A stretch of DNA of 64,000 bases from Streptomyces spinosisporus (GCF_022698145.1 NZ_JALDAX010000021.1:1-64000), one strand, 5' to 3'; positions 1 to 8,179 are shown, counted from the stretch's first letter. Program-made: numbers and translations. Notes: generated by a model from the letters alone, not told the origin.

Positions 1-177
1 GACACCGTCGATGCGGATGGACGTGACGGCCGCACCCGGGATCGAGGAGAGGAGCGTGCGGCGGAGGGAGTTGCCGAGGGTGTAGCCGAAGCCCGGCTCC
101 AGCGGCTCGATCACGAACCGGGAGCGGAACTCGTCGACGACCTCTTCGGTCAACGAGGGACGCTGAGCGATCAGCAT
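1..177 (-). CDS. rpoA: RNA polymerase alpha subunit, N-terminal part (cut by window edge)
   Basis: The first 59 codons of the alpha subunit, which dimerises to nucleate assembly of RNA polymerase. The protein begins MLIAQRPSLTEEVVDEFRSR and continues with the alpha-NTD motif GNSLRRTLLSSI, which is diagnostic. The ATG is at 177. The gene runs off the left edge. It follows rpsK by 154 bases; that gap holds two hairpins and may also hold a dedicated promoter. This is the usual alpha operon order rpsM-rpsK-rpoA. Confidence 0.97.
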   Translation of the reverse strand, partial: MLIAQRPSLTEEVVDEFRSRFVIEPLEPGFGYTLGNSLRRTLLSSIPGAAVTSIRIDGV

Positions 178-230
178 GTGTGGATCAGATCCTTCTTTCG
201 TGGACGCCCGCTATTTGACGTCCGACGGAA

Positions 231-287
231 CCGTCCCCGGCAAAAGGGACGGGTACTGCAAGGGTACGGGCGATACGGCCCTTGCAG
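231..287 (-). other. Two hairpins in the rpsK-rpoA gap
   Basis: Bases 256-264 pair with 279-287 (CTGCAAGGG stem, 9 bp), and 231-237 pair with 246-252 (CCGTCCC stem, 7 bp). Both lie in the spacer that the alpha operon transcript crosses before rpoA. They could attenuate or protect the mRNA and so set the ratio of alpha subunit to S11. There is no clear U-run, so an intrinsic terminator is uncertain. Confidence 0.5.
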
Positions 288-331
288 AGCCGTACCGCCC
301 GAACCCGAAGCCTGCGCGAAGCAGTCGTACG

Positions 332-736
332 TCAGACGCGACGACGCTTCGGCGGACGGCAGCCGTTGTGCGGGGTCGGGGTGACGTCCTGGATGGAGCC
401 GACCTCGAGGCCCGTGGCCTGCAGGGAGCGGATGGCGGTCTCACGACCGGAACCCGGACCCTTGACGAACACGTCGACCTTGCGCATGCCGTGCTCCTGA
501 GCGCGGCGGGCGGCCGACTCGGCGGCCATCTGCGCGGCGAACGGCGTGGACTTCCGGGAGCCCTTGAAGCCGACGTGGCCGGCGGAGGCCCAGGAGATCA
601 CGTTGCCGCTCGGGTCGGTGATCGAAACGATGGTGTTGTTGAACGTGCTCTTGATGTGCGCGTGGCCGTGAGCGACGTTCTTCTTTTCCTTGCGGCGCAC
701 CTTCTTGGCAGCGCCCTGACGACCCTTGGGGGGCAT
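332..736 (-). CDS. rpsK: 30S ribosomal protein S11
   Basis: 134 aa, normal family length. S11 binds 16S rRNA on the platform near the mRNA exit site. The sequence has the basic N-terminus MPPKGRQGAAKKVRRKEKK, the HIKSTFNNTIVSITD core and the C-terminal DVTPTPHNGCRPPKRRRV, all typical of S11. It lies 70 bases after rpsM and before rpoA in the alpha operon. Confidence 0.98.
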   Translation of the reverse strand: MPPKGRQGAAKKVRRKEKKNVAHGHAHIKSTFNNTIVSITDPSGNVISWASAGHVGFKGSRKSTPFAAQMAAESAARRAQEHGMRKVDVFVKGPGSGRETAIRSLQATGLEVGSIQDVTPTPHNGCRPPKRRRV

Positions 737-806
737 CTACAAACTCCTACGGGGAGGTGGTCGGTCCTACAGCGAAGACCGCTGATGAAGCGTTGTCCGC
801 TGAGGA

Positions 807-1187
807 CTACTTCTTGCCCGGCTTCTTCTTGCCGGCGATGGCGCGACGCGGGCCCTTGCGGGTACGAGCGTTCGTGCTGGTGCGCTGACCGCGGACGGGC
901 AGACCGCGACGGTGACGGAGACCCTGGTAGCAGCCGATCTCGACCTTGCGGCGGATGTCGGCCTGGATCTCGCGACGGAGGTCACCCTCGGTCTTGATGT
1001 TGTTGTCGACGTACTCGCGGATCGCGACGAGCTGCTCTTCGCTCAGGTCACGAACTCGGGTGTTCGGGTCGACACCGGTCTCCGCCAGCGTCTGCTGGGA
1101 GAGGGTCCGGCCGATGCCGAACACATAGGTCAGGGCGACCTCCACGCGCTTTTCGCGCGGGATGTCAACACCGGAAACGCGTGCCAC
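807..1187 (-). CDS. rpsM: 30S ribosomal protein S13
   Basis: 126 aa, full length. S13 sits in the 30S head and contacts S19, 16S rRNA and the P-site tRNA. The start MARVSGVDIPREKRVEVALT and the C-terminal GLRHRRGLPVRGQRT block are family hallmarks. First gene of the alpha operon (rpsM-rpsK-rpoA); the 198-base gap from rpmJ contains a GC-rich hairpin and probably the operon promoter. Confidence 0.98.
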   Translation of the reverse strand: MARVSGVDIPREKRVEVALTYVFGIGRTLSQQTLAETGVDPNTRVRDLSEEQLVAIREYVDNNIKTEGDLRREIQADIRRKVEIGCYQGLRHRRGLPVRGQRTSTNARTRKGPRRAIAGKKKPGKK

Positions 1188-1263
1188 TTCTATGGCTCCT
1201 GGTGATCTTCGGAGGTCTTCCGCAGAACCGGTTCCCAGCCGCCGTACCAGGTACGAACTGGGT

Positions 1264-1283
1264 CCCCGGCCTCCGAGCCGGGG
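1264..1283 (-). terminator. Hairpin between rpmJ and rpsM
   Basis: CCCCGGC (1264-1270) and GCCGGGG (1277-1283) form a perfect 7-bp stem with a 6-base loop. It lies at the join of the infA-rpmJ unit and the alpha operon. It lacks a U-tract, so it may act as an attenuator or mRNA 3' stabiliser instead of a full terminator. Confidence 0.5.
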
Positions 1284-1385
1284 GTGTCAGACGACGTACG
1301 TCGCCCGGGTTCTGCGTATGAACAATTCAGCTTGCGTCGCGCGAATCTCTGCGATGTCGATGCAGAGGGTACGGTCGATCGTGCG

Positions 1386-1499
1386 TCAGCCCTGGCGCTG
1401 CTTGTGGCGCGGGTTCTCGCAGATGACCATGACCCGACCGTGACGGCGGATCACCCTGCACTTGTCGCAGATCTTCTTGACGCTCGGCTTGACCTTCAT
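1386..1499 (-). CDS. rpmJ: 50S ribosomal protein L36, zinc-binding form
   Basis: 37 aa, reading MKVKPSVKKICDKCRVIRRH and ending KQRQG. Cys11, Cys14, Cys27 and His32 form the zinc ribbon, so this is the zinc-containing (C+) version, not the zinc-free paralogue that Streptomyces induces under zinc starvation. The ATG at 1499 and the stop at 1386 are unambiguous. It lies between infA and rpsM, as in most bacteria. Confidence 0.97.
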   Translation of the reverse strand: MKVKPSVKKICDKCRVIRRHGRVMVICENPRHKQRQG

Positions 1500-1558
1500 G
1501 GGATTGAGGTTCTCCGGGTCAGTGCCACCACCCCGCCGAGGCGGGATGCGGGCAAGAT

Positions 1559-1780
1559 CTACTTGTAGCGGTAGACGATCCGGCCACGCGTCAGGTCGTA
1601 CGGAGACAACTCCACCACGACCCGGTCGTCAGGGAGGATGCGGATGTAGTGCATGCGCATCTTGCCGCTGATGTGTGCCAGGACCTGGTGGCCGTTCTGG
1701 AGCTCGACCTTGAACATGGCGTTCGGAAGAGACTCGACGACAGTGCCCTCGATCTCGATGGCACCTTGCTTCTTGGCCAC
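1559..1780 (-). CDS. infA: Translation initiation factor IF-1
   Basis: 73 aa, full length, a single OB-fold S1-like domain. IF-1 binds the ribosomal A site during initiation with IF-2 and IF-3. The sequence MAKKQGAIEIEGTVVESLPN and the motif SGKMRMHYIRILPDDRV are near-invariant in actinobacteria. Followed at once by rpmJ; the 262-base upstream gap to map holds its leader and a dispersed repeat. Confidence 0.98.
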   Translation of the reverse strand: MAKKQGAIEIEGTVVESLPNAMFKVELQNGHQVLAHISGKMRMHYIRILPDDRVVVELSPYDLTRGRIVYRYK

Positions 1781-1954
1781 GCTTCGCCCTTCGAATCGAC
1801 TACCTTGATCGACTCCCGCACTTTCCCCTTACGGGCGCATGCGGACATGCGGGTGCACGAGAGCCGACGAGTCAGTCTACGTCAGCGCACCCGGAAAGAC
1901 GAATCGAGAAAGTCTGCCCCGAGCGACAGATCATTAAGCCACCGGATCCGGGCA

Positions 1955-2020
1955 GCGCCCCTGAGGGGCGCGGGGAACTGCGCGACAAGCCACAACGAAC
2001 CCGCGCACGCCGACGCACAG
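1955..2020. repeat. Dispersed Streptomyces intergenic repeat (small hairpin type)
   Basis: A perfect hairpin GCGCCCC-TGA-GGGGCGC at 1955-1971 is followed by GGGGAACTGCGCGACAAGCC and then CACAACGAACCCGC. This combination recurs in intergenic regions of many Streptomyces chromosomes. Here it lies in the 262-base map-infA gap, just downstream of map, where it could end or stabilise the map transcript. Boundaries are approximate. Recognition is from memory of the family, not a search. Confidence 0.65.
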
Positions 2021-2042
2021 CGCACACCGCCCCGGACGGCGC

Positions 2043-2879
2043 TCAGGCCACCGGATCCGGCGCGGCGACGATCCCGAGCTCCGCCAGCTTGGCCCTGCCG
2101 CCGTCGGGCGCCGTCAGCACCAACGGCCCCGCCTCGGTCAGCGCCACCGAGTGCTCCCAGTGCGAGGACCAGGTGCCGTCCGTCGTGATCACGGTCCAGT
2201 CGTCGGAGAGGACCTCTGTCTTCGGGGTGCCGAGGGAGACCATCGGCTCGATCGCGAGGCAGAAGCCGGGGACCAGCTTGGGGCCCTTGCCGCGGCGGCG
2301 GTCGACGTAGTTCAGCAGATGCGGGTCCATGTGCATCTCGGTGCCGATGCCGTGGCCGCCGTAGTCCTCGATGATCCCGTACTTGCCGCCACCCGGCTTG
2401 GGCTGGCGGCGGATGTAGGTCTCGATGGCGCGGGAGACGTCGACCAGGCGGTTGCCCTGCTTCATCGCCGCGATGCCGGCCCACATCGACTCCTCCGTGA
2501 CCCGGGAGAGCTCGATCAGCTCCGGAGCGTGACCCGAGCCCACGAAGGCGGTGTACGCCGCGTCCCCGTGCCAGCCGTCGATGATCGCGCCGCAGTCGAT
2601 GGAGATGATGTCGCCGTCCTTGAGGACCACCTCGTCGGACGGGATGCCGTGGACGACGACCTCGTTCACGGAGGTGCAGATCGTGGCCGGGAAGCCGCCG
2701 TAGCCGAGGAAGTTGGGCTTGGCGCCATGCTCGGCGAGGACCTTGCGCGCGACCTCGTCCAGGTCCTTGGTCGAGGCGCCGGGCACGGCGGCCTCACGGG
2801 TCGCGGCGTGGATGGCGGCCACGACCAGCCCCGCCTCACGCATCTTGGCGATCTGCTCGGGGCTCTTGATCTGCACCAT
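2043..2879 (-). CDS. map: Methionine aminopeptidase, type I
   Basis: 278 aa. A cytosolic metalloprotease that removes the initiator methionine from new proteins. It has the pita-bread fold landmarks: SVNEVVVHGIPSD, SIDCGAIIDGWHGDAAYT with the two metal-ligand aspartates, GGHGIGTEMHMDPH with the metal-ligand histidine, and AIEPMVSLGTPKTE with a ligand glutamate. Start MVQIKSPEQIAKMREAG. It is next to adk but separated by a strong hairpin, so expression of the two may be uncoupled. Confidence 0.96.
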   Translation of the reverse strand: MVQIKSPEQIAKMREAGLVVAAIHAATREAAVPGASTKDLDEVARKVLAEHGAKPNFLGYGGFPATICTSVNEVVVHGIPSDEVVLKDGDIISIDCGAIIDGWHGDAAYTAFVGSGHAPELIELSRVTEESMWAGIAAMKQGNRLVDVSRAIETYIRRQPKPGGGKYGIIEDYGGHGIGTEMHMDPHLLNYVDRRRGKGPKLVPGFCLAIEPMVSLGTPKTEVLSDDWTVITTDGTWSSHWEHSVALTEAGPLVLTAPDGGRAKLAELGIVAAPDPVA

Positions 2880-2928
2880 GGGGTCCTGCGCTCTCCGTCA
2901 CTACGTCAACCGGTTACCGACACAACAC

Positions 2929-2964
2929 TACGGCCGTGACGCCCCTGCGGGTGCCACGGCCGTA
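2929..2964 (-). terminator. Hairpin between adk and map
   Basis: TACGGCCGTG (2929-2938) and CACGGCCGTA (2955-2964) form a perfect 10-bp stem directly after the adk stop and before map. It is a likely terminator or attenuator of the secY-adk transcript, which would leave map to read-through or its own promoter. No U-run follows, which is common for Streptomyces terminators. Confidence 0.65.
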
Positions 2965-2976
2965 ACAGGCTGACGG

Positions 2977-3639
2977 CTACTTGCCGCCGTCCTCGCGCTT
3001 GAGAGCCTCCAGCGCCCGCTGCGTGATCTCTTCCACCGGGCCCAGGGAGGAGATCGTGACGACCAGACCCTGCGCCTTGTAGTAGTCGATGATCGGCTCG
3101 GTCTGCGTGTGGTAGACCTCGAGCCGCTTGCGGACGGTCTCCTCGGAGTCGTCGTCACGCTGGTAGAGCTCCCCGCCGCAGACGTCGCAGACGCCTTCCT
3201 TCTTCGCGGGGCTGTACGTCACGTGGAACACGTGCGAGGAGTCGTTGCGGCAGATGCGCCGGCCGGCGATCCGCTTGACGACCTCTTCCTCGGGGACCTC
3301 GAGGTCGAGCACCGCGTCCAGCTTGATGGCCTCGGTCTCCAGCAGCTCGCCGAGCGCCTCGGCCTGCGAGACGTTGCGCGGGAACCCGTCGAGCAGAAAG
3401 CCGTTCTCCGCGTCGGGCTGCTCCATGCGGTCCTTGGCCATCGCGATGGTGACCTCGTCGGGGACGAGGTTGCCGGCGTCCATGTAGGACTTCGCGAGCT
3501 TCCCGAGCTCCGTCTGCCGGCTGATGTTGGCCCGGAACAGATCGCCCGTGGAGATGTGCGGGATCGACAGCTTCTCGGCAAGGCGCGTGGCCTGAGTGCC
3601 CTTCCCAGCACCCGGCGGCCCGACGAGGACGATTCGCAT
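2977..3639 (-). CDS. adk: Adenylate kinase
   Basis: 220 aa. Interconverts ATP+AMP and 2 ADP in the cytosol. The P-loop GPPGAGKGTQ is at residues 8-17, followed by HISTGDLFRANI (AMP-binding) and LDGFPRN. The LID region carries Cys-x5-His and a later Cys-x2-Cys (CDVC), the pattern of zinc-stabilised adenylate kinases. The ATG shares a base with the secY stop (TGATG), so translation is coupled to secY. Confidence 0.97.
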   Translation of the reverse strand: MRIVLVGPPGAGKGTQATRLAEKLSIPHISTGDLFRANISRQTELGKLAKSYMDAGNLVPDEVTIAMAKDRMEQPDAENGFLLDGFPRNVSQAEALGELLETEAIKLDAVLDLEVPEEEVVKRIAGRRICRNDSSHVFHVTYSPAKKEGVCDVCGGELYQRDDDSEETVRKRLEVYHTQTEPIIDYYKAQGLVVTISSLGPVEEITQRALEALKREDGGK

Positions 3640-4952
3640 CAGCGGAGGAACCCTTCGTAATTGCGCTGCTGGAGCTGGCTCTCGATCTGCTTCACCGTCT
3701 CAAGACCCACACCCACGATGATCAGGATGCTCGTCCCGCCGAAGGGGAAGTTCTGGTTTGCCCCGAACCCGACCAACGCCATCGTTGGCACGAGAGCGAT
3801 CAGCCCCAAGTACAGCGAACCCGGCCAGGTGATCCGGTTGAGCACGTAACTGAGGTACTCAGCGGTCGGTCGGCCAGCCCGGATGCCCGGGATGAAGCCA
3901 CCATACTTCTTCATGTTGTCGGCGACTTCCTCGGGGTTGAAGGAGATCGCCACGTAGAAGAACGCGAAGAAGACGATCAGCAGGAAGTAGCTGACCAGGT
4001 AGATCGGATGGTCGCCCTTGGTCAGGTTCTGCTCGACCCAGGTCTTCCAGCCCGACTTGCTCCCGGAGAACTGCGCGACGAGGGCCGGGATGTAGAGCAG
4101 CGACGACGCGAAGATGACCGGGATCACACCGGCCTGGTTGACCTTCAGCGGGATGTACGTCGAGGTGCCGCCGTAGGAACGACGGCCGATCATGCGCTTC
4201 GCGTACTGCACGGGGATGCGGCGCTGGGCCTGCTCGACGAAGACGACGAGACCGACCATGACCAGGCCGACCAGGATGACGGTGCCGAACTCGATCCAGC
4301 CGTCGGCCAGGGTGCCCTGCTTCTTGATGGCCCACAGGGCAGAGGGGAAGGTGGCGGCGATCGAGATGAACATCAGGATCGACATGCCGTTGCCGATGCC
4401 GCGGTCGGTGATCAGCTCGCCGAGCCACATCACCACGGCCGTACCGGCGGTCATGCAGACGACCATCGTGATGGTGGTGAAGATCGCCTGGTCCGGGACG
4501 ATGCTGGAGGCGACGGTGCAGCCGGAGAAGAGGGCGCCGCTGCGGGCGGTGGCCACCAGGCCGGTGCCCTGCAGGATGGCGAGGGCCACCGTGAGGTAAC
4601 GGGTGTACTGCGTGATCTTCGCCGTACCCGCCTGGCCCTCCTTCTTGAGGGCTTCCAGACGCGGGATCACCACGGTCAGCAGCTGGAGAATGATGCTCGC
4701 CGTGATGTACGGCATGATGCCGAGCGCGAAGACCGTGATCTGCAGCAGCGCACCGCCGCTGAACATGTTGACCAGACCGAACAGGCCCTGGTTGCCGGAC
4801 GCCTGGTCGACACAACTCTGGACGGCCTGGTAGTTGACGCCGGGGATCGGGATGTGGGTACCGACCCGGTACACCACGATGATGCCGAGTGTGAAGAGCA
4901 GCTTCTTGCGCAGGTCGGGCGTCCTGAACGCCCGGGCGAACGCGGTGAGCAC
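3639..4952 (-). CDS. secY: Preprotein translocase subunit SecY
   Basis: 437 aa, ten membrane segments, the pore subunit of the SecYEG channel. It begins MLTAFARAFRTPDLRKKLLFTL, with the usual TM1 GTHIPIPGVNY. The conserved cytoplasmic loop reads GGTSTYIPLKVNQAGVIPVI, and FNPEEVADNMKKYGGFIPGI follows near the C-terminal third. It overlaps adk by one base downstream and is separated from rplO by a very strong hairpin, so it probably also has its own promoter at about 4960-5060. Confidence 0.98.
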   Translation of the reverse strand: MLTAFARAFRTPDLRKKLLFTLGIIVVYRVGTHIPIPGVNYQAVQSCVDQASGNQGLFGLVNMFSGGALLQITVFALGIMPYITASIILQLLTVVIPRLEALKKEGQAGTAKITQYTRYLTVALAILQGTGLVATARSGALFSGCTVASSIVPDQAIFTTITMVVCMTAGTAVVMWLGELITDRGIGNGMSILMFISIAATFPSALWAIKKQGTLADGWIEFGTVILVGLVMVGLVVFVEQAQRRIPVQYAKRMIGRRSYGGTSTYIPLKVNQAGVIPVIFASSLLYIPALVAQFSGSKSGWKTWVEQNLTKGDHPIYLVSYFLLIVFFAFFYVAISFNPEEVADNMKKYGGFIPGIRAGRPTAEYLSYVLNRITWPGSLYLGLIALVPTMALVGFGANQNFPFGGTSILIIVGVGLETVKQIESQLQQRNYEGFLR

Positions 4953-5062
4953 GGTGCCTCCTGCGACCCCCGCGCAACTGCGTCAAGGGTGACGGTCTTG
5001 AGGTTCGACGGATACAAAAAAGAACAGTGCAGGCTACCTTACCGGCGGCACGGCTCCCCTTG

Positions 5063-5117
5063 GAACGACCGACCGGGGATACCCCATTCGTTGGGATATC
5101 CCCGGTCGGGATCGTTC
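5063..5117 (-). terminator. Long hairpin between rplO and secY
   Basis: CGACCGGGGATA (5070-5081) pairs perfectly with TATCCCCGGTCG (5097-5108), and GAACGA/TCGTTC extend the outer stem. It ends the ribosomal-protein part of the spc operon 28 bases after the rplO stop and sits upstream of secY. This is one of the strongest structures in the window. It suggests that secY-adk transcription is at least partly independent of the ribosomal genes. Confidence 0.8.
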
Positions 5118-5144
5118 ATGTCATCGAGCGATCGCCTGAGTCGT

Positions 5145-5600
5145 TCAGACGAGCTCGGTGACGGTGCCGCCGGCGGCGGTGATCTTCTCCTTGGCGGAGC
5201 CGGAGACGGCGTCGACCGTCACCTGCAGCGCCACGGAGATCTCGCCCTGGCCGAGGACCTTGACGAGGCTGTTCTTGCGAACGACACCCTTGGCCACCAG
5301 ACCCTCGACGGTGACCTCGCCACCCTCGGGGTAGAGCGCGGCCAGCTTGTCGAGGTTCACGACCTGGAACTCGGTCTTGAACGGGTTCTTGAAGCCCTTC
5401 AGCTTCGGGAGACGCATGTGGAGGGGCATCTGGCCACCCTCGAAGCGCTCCGGAACCTGGTAACGGGCCTTCGTGCCCTTGGTACCACGACCGGCCGTCT
5501 TACCCTTCGACGCCTCACCACGACCGACACGGGTCTTGGCGGTCTTGGCGCCCGGGGCGGGACGGAGGTTGTGGATCTTGAGCGGGTTGTTCTCCGCCAT
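5145..5600 (-). CDS. rplO: 50S ribosomal protein L15
   Basis: 151 aa. Assembles into the 50S central region. Opens MAENNPLKIHNLRPAPGAKT, with the Gly/Lys-rich RVGRGEASKGKTAGRGTKG segment that threads into rRNA, then a globular C-terminal domain. Two bases separate it from rpmD, so it is the last ribosomal-protein gene of the spc operon before the terminator-like hairpin. Confidence 0.98.
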   Translation of the reverse strand: MAENNPLKIHNLRPAPGAKTAKTRVGRGEASKGKTAGRGTKGTKARYQVPERFEGGQMPLHMRLPKLKGFKNPFKTEFQVVNLDKLAALYPEGGEVTVEGLVAKGVVRKNSLVKVLGQGEISVALQVTVDAVSGSAKEKITAAGGTVTELV

Positions 5601-5602
5601 GA

Positions 5603-5785
5603 TCAGTCGACCTCCTCGACCGACACGAGGTGGCGGACGGTGTGCACCATTCCGCGGAACTCGGGGCGGTCCTCCTTGACGACCACGTCACCCAGGCGCT
5701 TCAGGCCCAGGGAACGAAGGGTGTCGCGGTGGTTCTGCTTGCTACCGATGTACGACTTCGTCTGCGTGATCTTGAGCTGCGCCAT
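5603..5785 (-). CDS. rpmD: 50S ribosomal protein L30
   Basis: 60 aa, normal for bacterial L30. Starts MAQLKITQTKSYIGSKQNHR and ends SVEEVD. The motif RDTLRSLGLKRLGDVVV is the L30/L7e ferredoxin-like fold signature. The ATG at 5785 lies two bases after the rpsE stop, and the stop is two bases before rplO, so it is tightly embedded in the spc operon. Confidence 0.97.
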   Translation of the reverse strand: MAQLKITQTKSYIGSKQNHRDTLRSLGLKRLGDVVVKEDRPEFRGMVHTVRHLVSVEEVD

Positions 5786-5787
5786 GA

Positions 5788-6393
5788 TTACGCACCCGCT
5801 CCCGCACGCGCACGCAGCAGAGCCGCGGGGGCGACGTCCTCGAGCGGCAGACCGCGGCGGGCCGCGACCTCCTCGGGACGCTGCAGGCCCTTGAGGGCCT
5901 CCACGGTCGCGTGCACGATGTTGATCGCGTTGTCGGAGCCGAGCGACTTCGACAGGATGTCGTGGATACCGGCGCACTCGAGCACGGCACGCACCGGACC
6001 ACCGGCGATAACACCGGTACCGGGCGACGCGGGCTTGAGCAGCACGACGCCGGCAGCCTTCTCACCCTGGATCGGGTGCGGGATGGTGCCCTGGATGCGG
6101 GGGACCTTGAAGAAGTGCTTCTTGGCCTCCTCAACGCCCTTGGCGATGGCGGCCGGCACCTCCTTGGCCTTGCCGTATCCGACACCCACGGTGCCGTCAC
6201 CGTCGCCCACCACGACCAGCGCGGTGAAGCTGAAGCGACGACCACCCTTCACAACCTTGGCGACGCGGTTGATCGCGACGACGCGCTCAACGTACGCGGT
6301 CTTCTCGGCGGCAGCAGCGCCGCCGTCACGGCCCTTCCGGTCCCGCCGCTCGCCGCCACCGGCACCGCTTCCGCGGCGCTGGGGTCCAGCCAT
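5788..6393 (-). CDS. rpsE: 30S ribosomal protein S5
   Basis: 201 aa. S5 acts in decoding fidelity and 30S body assembly. The N-terminal 40 residues are a Gly/Arg-rich extension (MAGPQRRGSGAGGGERRDRK). The dsRNA-binding domain follows with YVERVVAINRVAKVVKGGRR, then the C-terminal domain with GIHDILSKSLGSDNAINIVH. An Ala/Arg/Gly tail closes it. Spc operon, between rplR and rpmD. Confidence 0.98.
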   Translation of the reverse strand: MAGPQRRGSGAGGGERRDRKGRDGGAAAAEKTAYVERVVAINRVAKVVKGGRRFSFTALVVVGDGDGTVGVGYGKAKEVPAAIAKGVEEAKKHFFKVPRIQGTIPHPIQGEKAAGVVLLKPASPGTGVIAGGPVRAVLECAGIHDILSKSLGSDNAINIVHATVEALKGLQRPEEVAARRGLPLEDVAPAALLRARAGAGA

Positions 6394-6429
6394 TGGATTA
6401 CCTCTCTCTTTCCGCTAGCTACAAGCGGC

Positions 6430-6813
6430 TCAGAACTTGAGCCCGGCCTCGCGGGCGGCGTCCGCCAGGGCGGCGATGCGCCCGGCGTACTGGTTGCCAC
6501 CACGGTCGAACACCACGGCCTCGACACCGGCGGCCTTGGCACGCTCGGCGACCAGGGCGCCGACCTGCTTGGCCTGCGCGGACTTGTCGCCCTCGCCACC
6601 ACGGATCGACGTGTCCAGCGTGGACGCCGACGCCACGGTGTGGCCCTTCAGGTCGTCGATCACCTGCGCCACGATGTGGCGGTTGGAGCGGGTCACGACC
6701 AGACGGGGACGCTCCGCCGTACCGGACACCTTCTTGCGGATCCGGACGTGACGGCGCTTGATCGCGGCGCGCTTGTAGGCGTCGCCCTTGAGGATCTTCT
6801 GCCCGTATGCCAT
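6430..6813 (-). CDS. rplR: 50S ribosomal protein L18
   Basis: 127 aa. Binds 5S rRNA with L5 and links it to the 50S. The segment RHVRIRKKVSGTAERPRLVV and the C-terminal FDRGGNQYAGRIAALADAAR are diagnostic. It starts three bases after the rplF stop, in the middle of the spc operon. Confidence 0.98.
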   Translation of the reverse strand: MAYGQKILKGDAYKRAAIKRRHVRIRKKVSGTAERPRLVVTRSNRHIVAQVIDDLKGHTVASASTLDTSIRGGEGDKSAQAKQVGALVAERAKAAGVEAVVFDRGGNQYAGRIAALADAAREAGLKF

Positions 6814-6816
6814 GGC

Positions 6817-7356
6817 TTACTTACCCGCCTTTCCGACCTTGCGGCGGATGACTTCGCCCTCGTACTTGACGCCCTTGGCCTTGTACGGGTCGGGCTTGCG
6901 CAGCTTGCGGATGTTGGCCGCAACCTCGCCGACCTTCTGCTTGTCGATGCCCTCGACCGAGAAGCGGGTCGGGTTCTCCACCTTGAAGGTGATGCCCTCG
7001 GGCGCCTCGACGGTGATCGGGTGGCTGTAGCCGAGCGCGAACTCGAGGTTCGAGCCCTTGGCCGTCACGCGGTAACCGACACCGCTGATCTCGAGCTTCT
7101 TCACGTAACCCTGGGTCACGCCGGTGATCATGTTCGCCACCAGCGTGCGGGACAGGCCGTGCAGGGCCTTGTTCTGACGCTCGTCGTTGGGGCGGGTGAC
7201 GTTGAGAACGCCGTCCTCACCCTTGGCGATGTCGATCGGCGATGCGACGGTGTGGGTCAGCGTGCCCTTGGGGCCCTTGACCGAGACCGTACGGCCGTCG
7301 ATGGTGACGTCCACGCCGGCGGGAACCGCGATGGGGAGCTTGCCGATGCGCGACAT
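6817..7356 (-). CDS. rplF: 50S ribosomal protein L6
   Basis: 179 aa, two repeated L6 domains. It lies near the factor-binding site of the 50S. Start MSRIGKLPIAVPAGVDVTID; the C-terminal signature PDPYKAKGVKYEGEVIRRK is the L6 hallmark. It lies between rpsH and rplR in the spc operon. Confidence 0.98.
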   Translation of the reverse strand: MSRIGKLPIAVPAGVDVTIDGRTVSVKGPKGTLTHTVASPIDIAKGEDGVLNVTRPNDERQNKALHGLSRTLVANMITGVTQGYVKKLEISGVGYRVTAKGSNLEFALGYSHPITVEAPEGITFKVENPTRFSVEGIDKQKVGEVAANIRKLRKPDPYKAKGVKYEGEVIRRKVGKAGK

Positions 7357-7380
7357 AGCTGTTTCCTCCGTTCCCTTCCG

Positions 7381-7779
7381 CTACCAGACGTAGGCGAGGA
7401 CTTCCCCACCCACGCCCTTCTTGCCGGCCTGCTTGTCGGTCAGGAGACCGTGCGACGTGGAGATGATCGCCACGCCGAGGCCACCGAGGACCTTGGGCAG
7501 GTTGGTGGACTTCGCGTACACCCGGAGACCGGGCTTGGAGATCCGCTTGATGCCCGCGATGGAGCGCTCACGGTTGGGGCCGAACTTCAGCTCCAGGACG
7601 AGGTTCTTGCCGACCTCGGCGTCCTCGACCTTCCAGCCCGTGATGAAGCCCTCCTGCTGGAGGATCTCCGCGATGTGCGACTTGATCTTCGATGCCGGCA
7701 TCGTCACGGAGTCGTGGTATGCCGAGTTCGCGTTCCGCAGACGGGTCAGCATGTCTGCGATCGGATCAGTCATGGTCAT
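7381..7779 (-). CDS. rpsH: 30S ribosomal protein S8
   Basis: 132 aa. Central 16S rRNA-binding assembly protein; in E. coli it also represses its own spc operon. Start MTMTDPIADMLTRLRNANSA; the C-terminal block STSHGLLTDKQAGKKGVGGE is typical. Two in-frame ATGs are close together; the first (7779) has a GAAGG ribosome-binding site 7 bases upstream. A 209-base gap with a small hairpin (7887-7903) separates it from rpsN, the largest gap inside this cluster. Confidence 0.97.
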   Translation of the reverse strand: MTMTDPIADMLTRLRNANSAYHDSVTMPASKIKSHIAEILQQEGFITGWKVEDAEVGKNLVLELKFGPNRERSIAGIKRISKPGLRVYAKSTNLPKVLGGLGVAIISTSHGLLTDKQAGKKGVGGEVLAYVW

Positions 7780-7988
7780 GAATTGGCCTTCGGCCTCTCT
7801 CGCCGGGGTTTCCAGGTGCCCATCCCTCTCCTCGATCCGAGACGAGGCGGGTGCGGTGCGGTGGACCTACGGCGTAGTAAGTCGTCTGGGCGTCAGGCGC
7901 CCAACCCTCCCAGCCTATGCCATGGAGGGGTGGGCACCTGACCGAGCCCTTTGCTTACCGAGAGCTTCCGGAATCCCGAACTACGGGA

Positions 7989-8174
7989 CTACCAGGAGCT
8001 CTTGGTCACGCCCGGCAGCTCGCCACGGTGAGCCATCTCACGAAGGCACACGCGGCACAGGCCGAACTTGCGGTACACGGAGTGGGGACGGCCGCAGCGC
8101 TGGCAGCGCGTGTAGCCACGCACGCCGAACTTGGGCTTGCGAGCAGCCTTCGCGATCAGAGCCTTCTTCGCCAT
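7989..8174 (-). CDS. rpsN: 30S ribosomal protein S14, type Z (zinc-binding)
   Basis: 61 aa, the short zinc form. Cys24, Cys27, Cys40 and Cys43 (CQRC and CRVC) bind zinc. Streptomyces also keeps a longer zinc-free S14 elsewhere for zinc starvation; this spc-operon copy is the housekeeping one. I prefer the start MAKKALIAKAARKP at 8174, which gives the standard length; an upstream start three codons earlier is possible. It follows rplE by five bases. Confidence 0.96.
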   Translation of the reverse strand: MAKKALIAKAARKPKFGVRGYTRCQRCGRPHSVYRKFGLCRVCLREMAHRGELPGVTKSSW

Positions 8175-8179
8175 CTCGC

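Noticed and set aside
4008..5894. A 628-codon plus-strand frame opposite secY and rplO
   Set aside because: Shadow of confirmed genes; low-complexity composition and no ribosome-binding site.
7887..7903. The TGGGCG/CGCCCA hairpin in the rpsN-rpsH gap as a terminator
   Set aside because: Only 6 bp with no U-run, in the middle of the spc operon; too weak to call, although the 209-base gap itself is unusual for the cluster.
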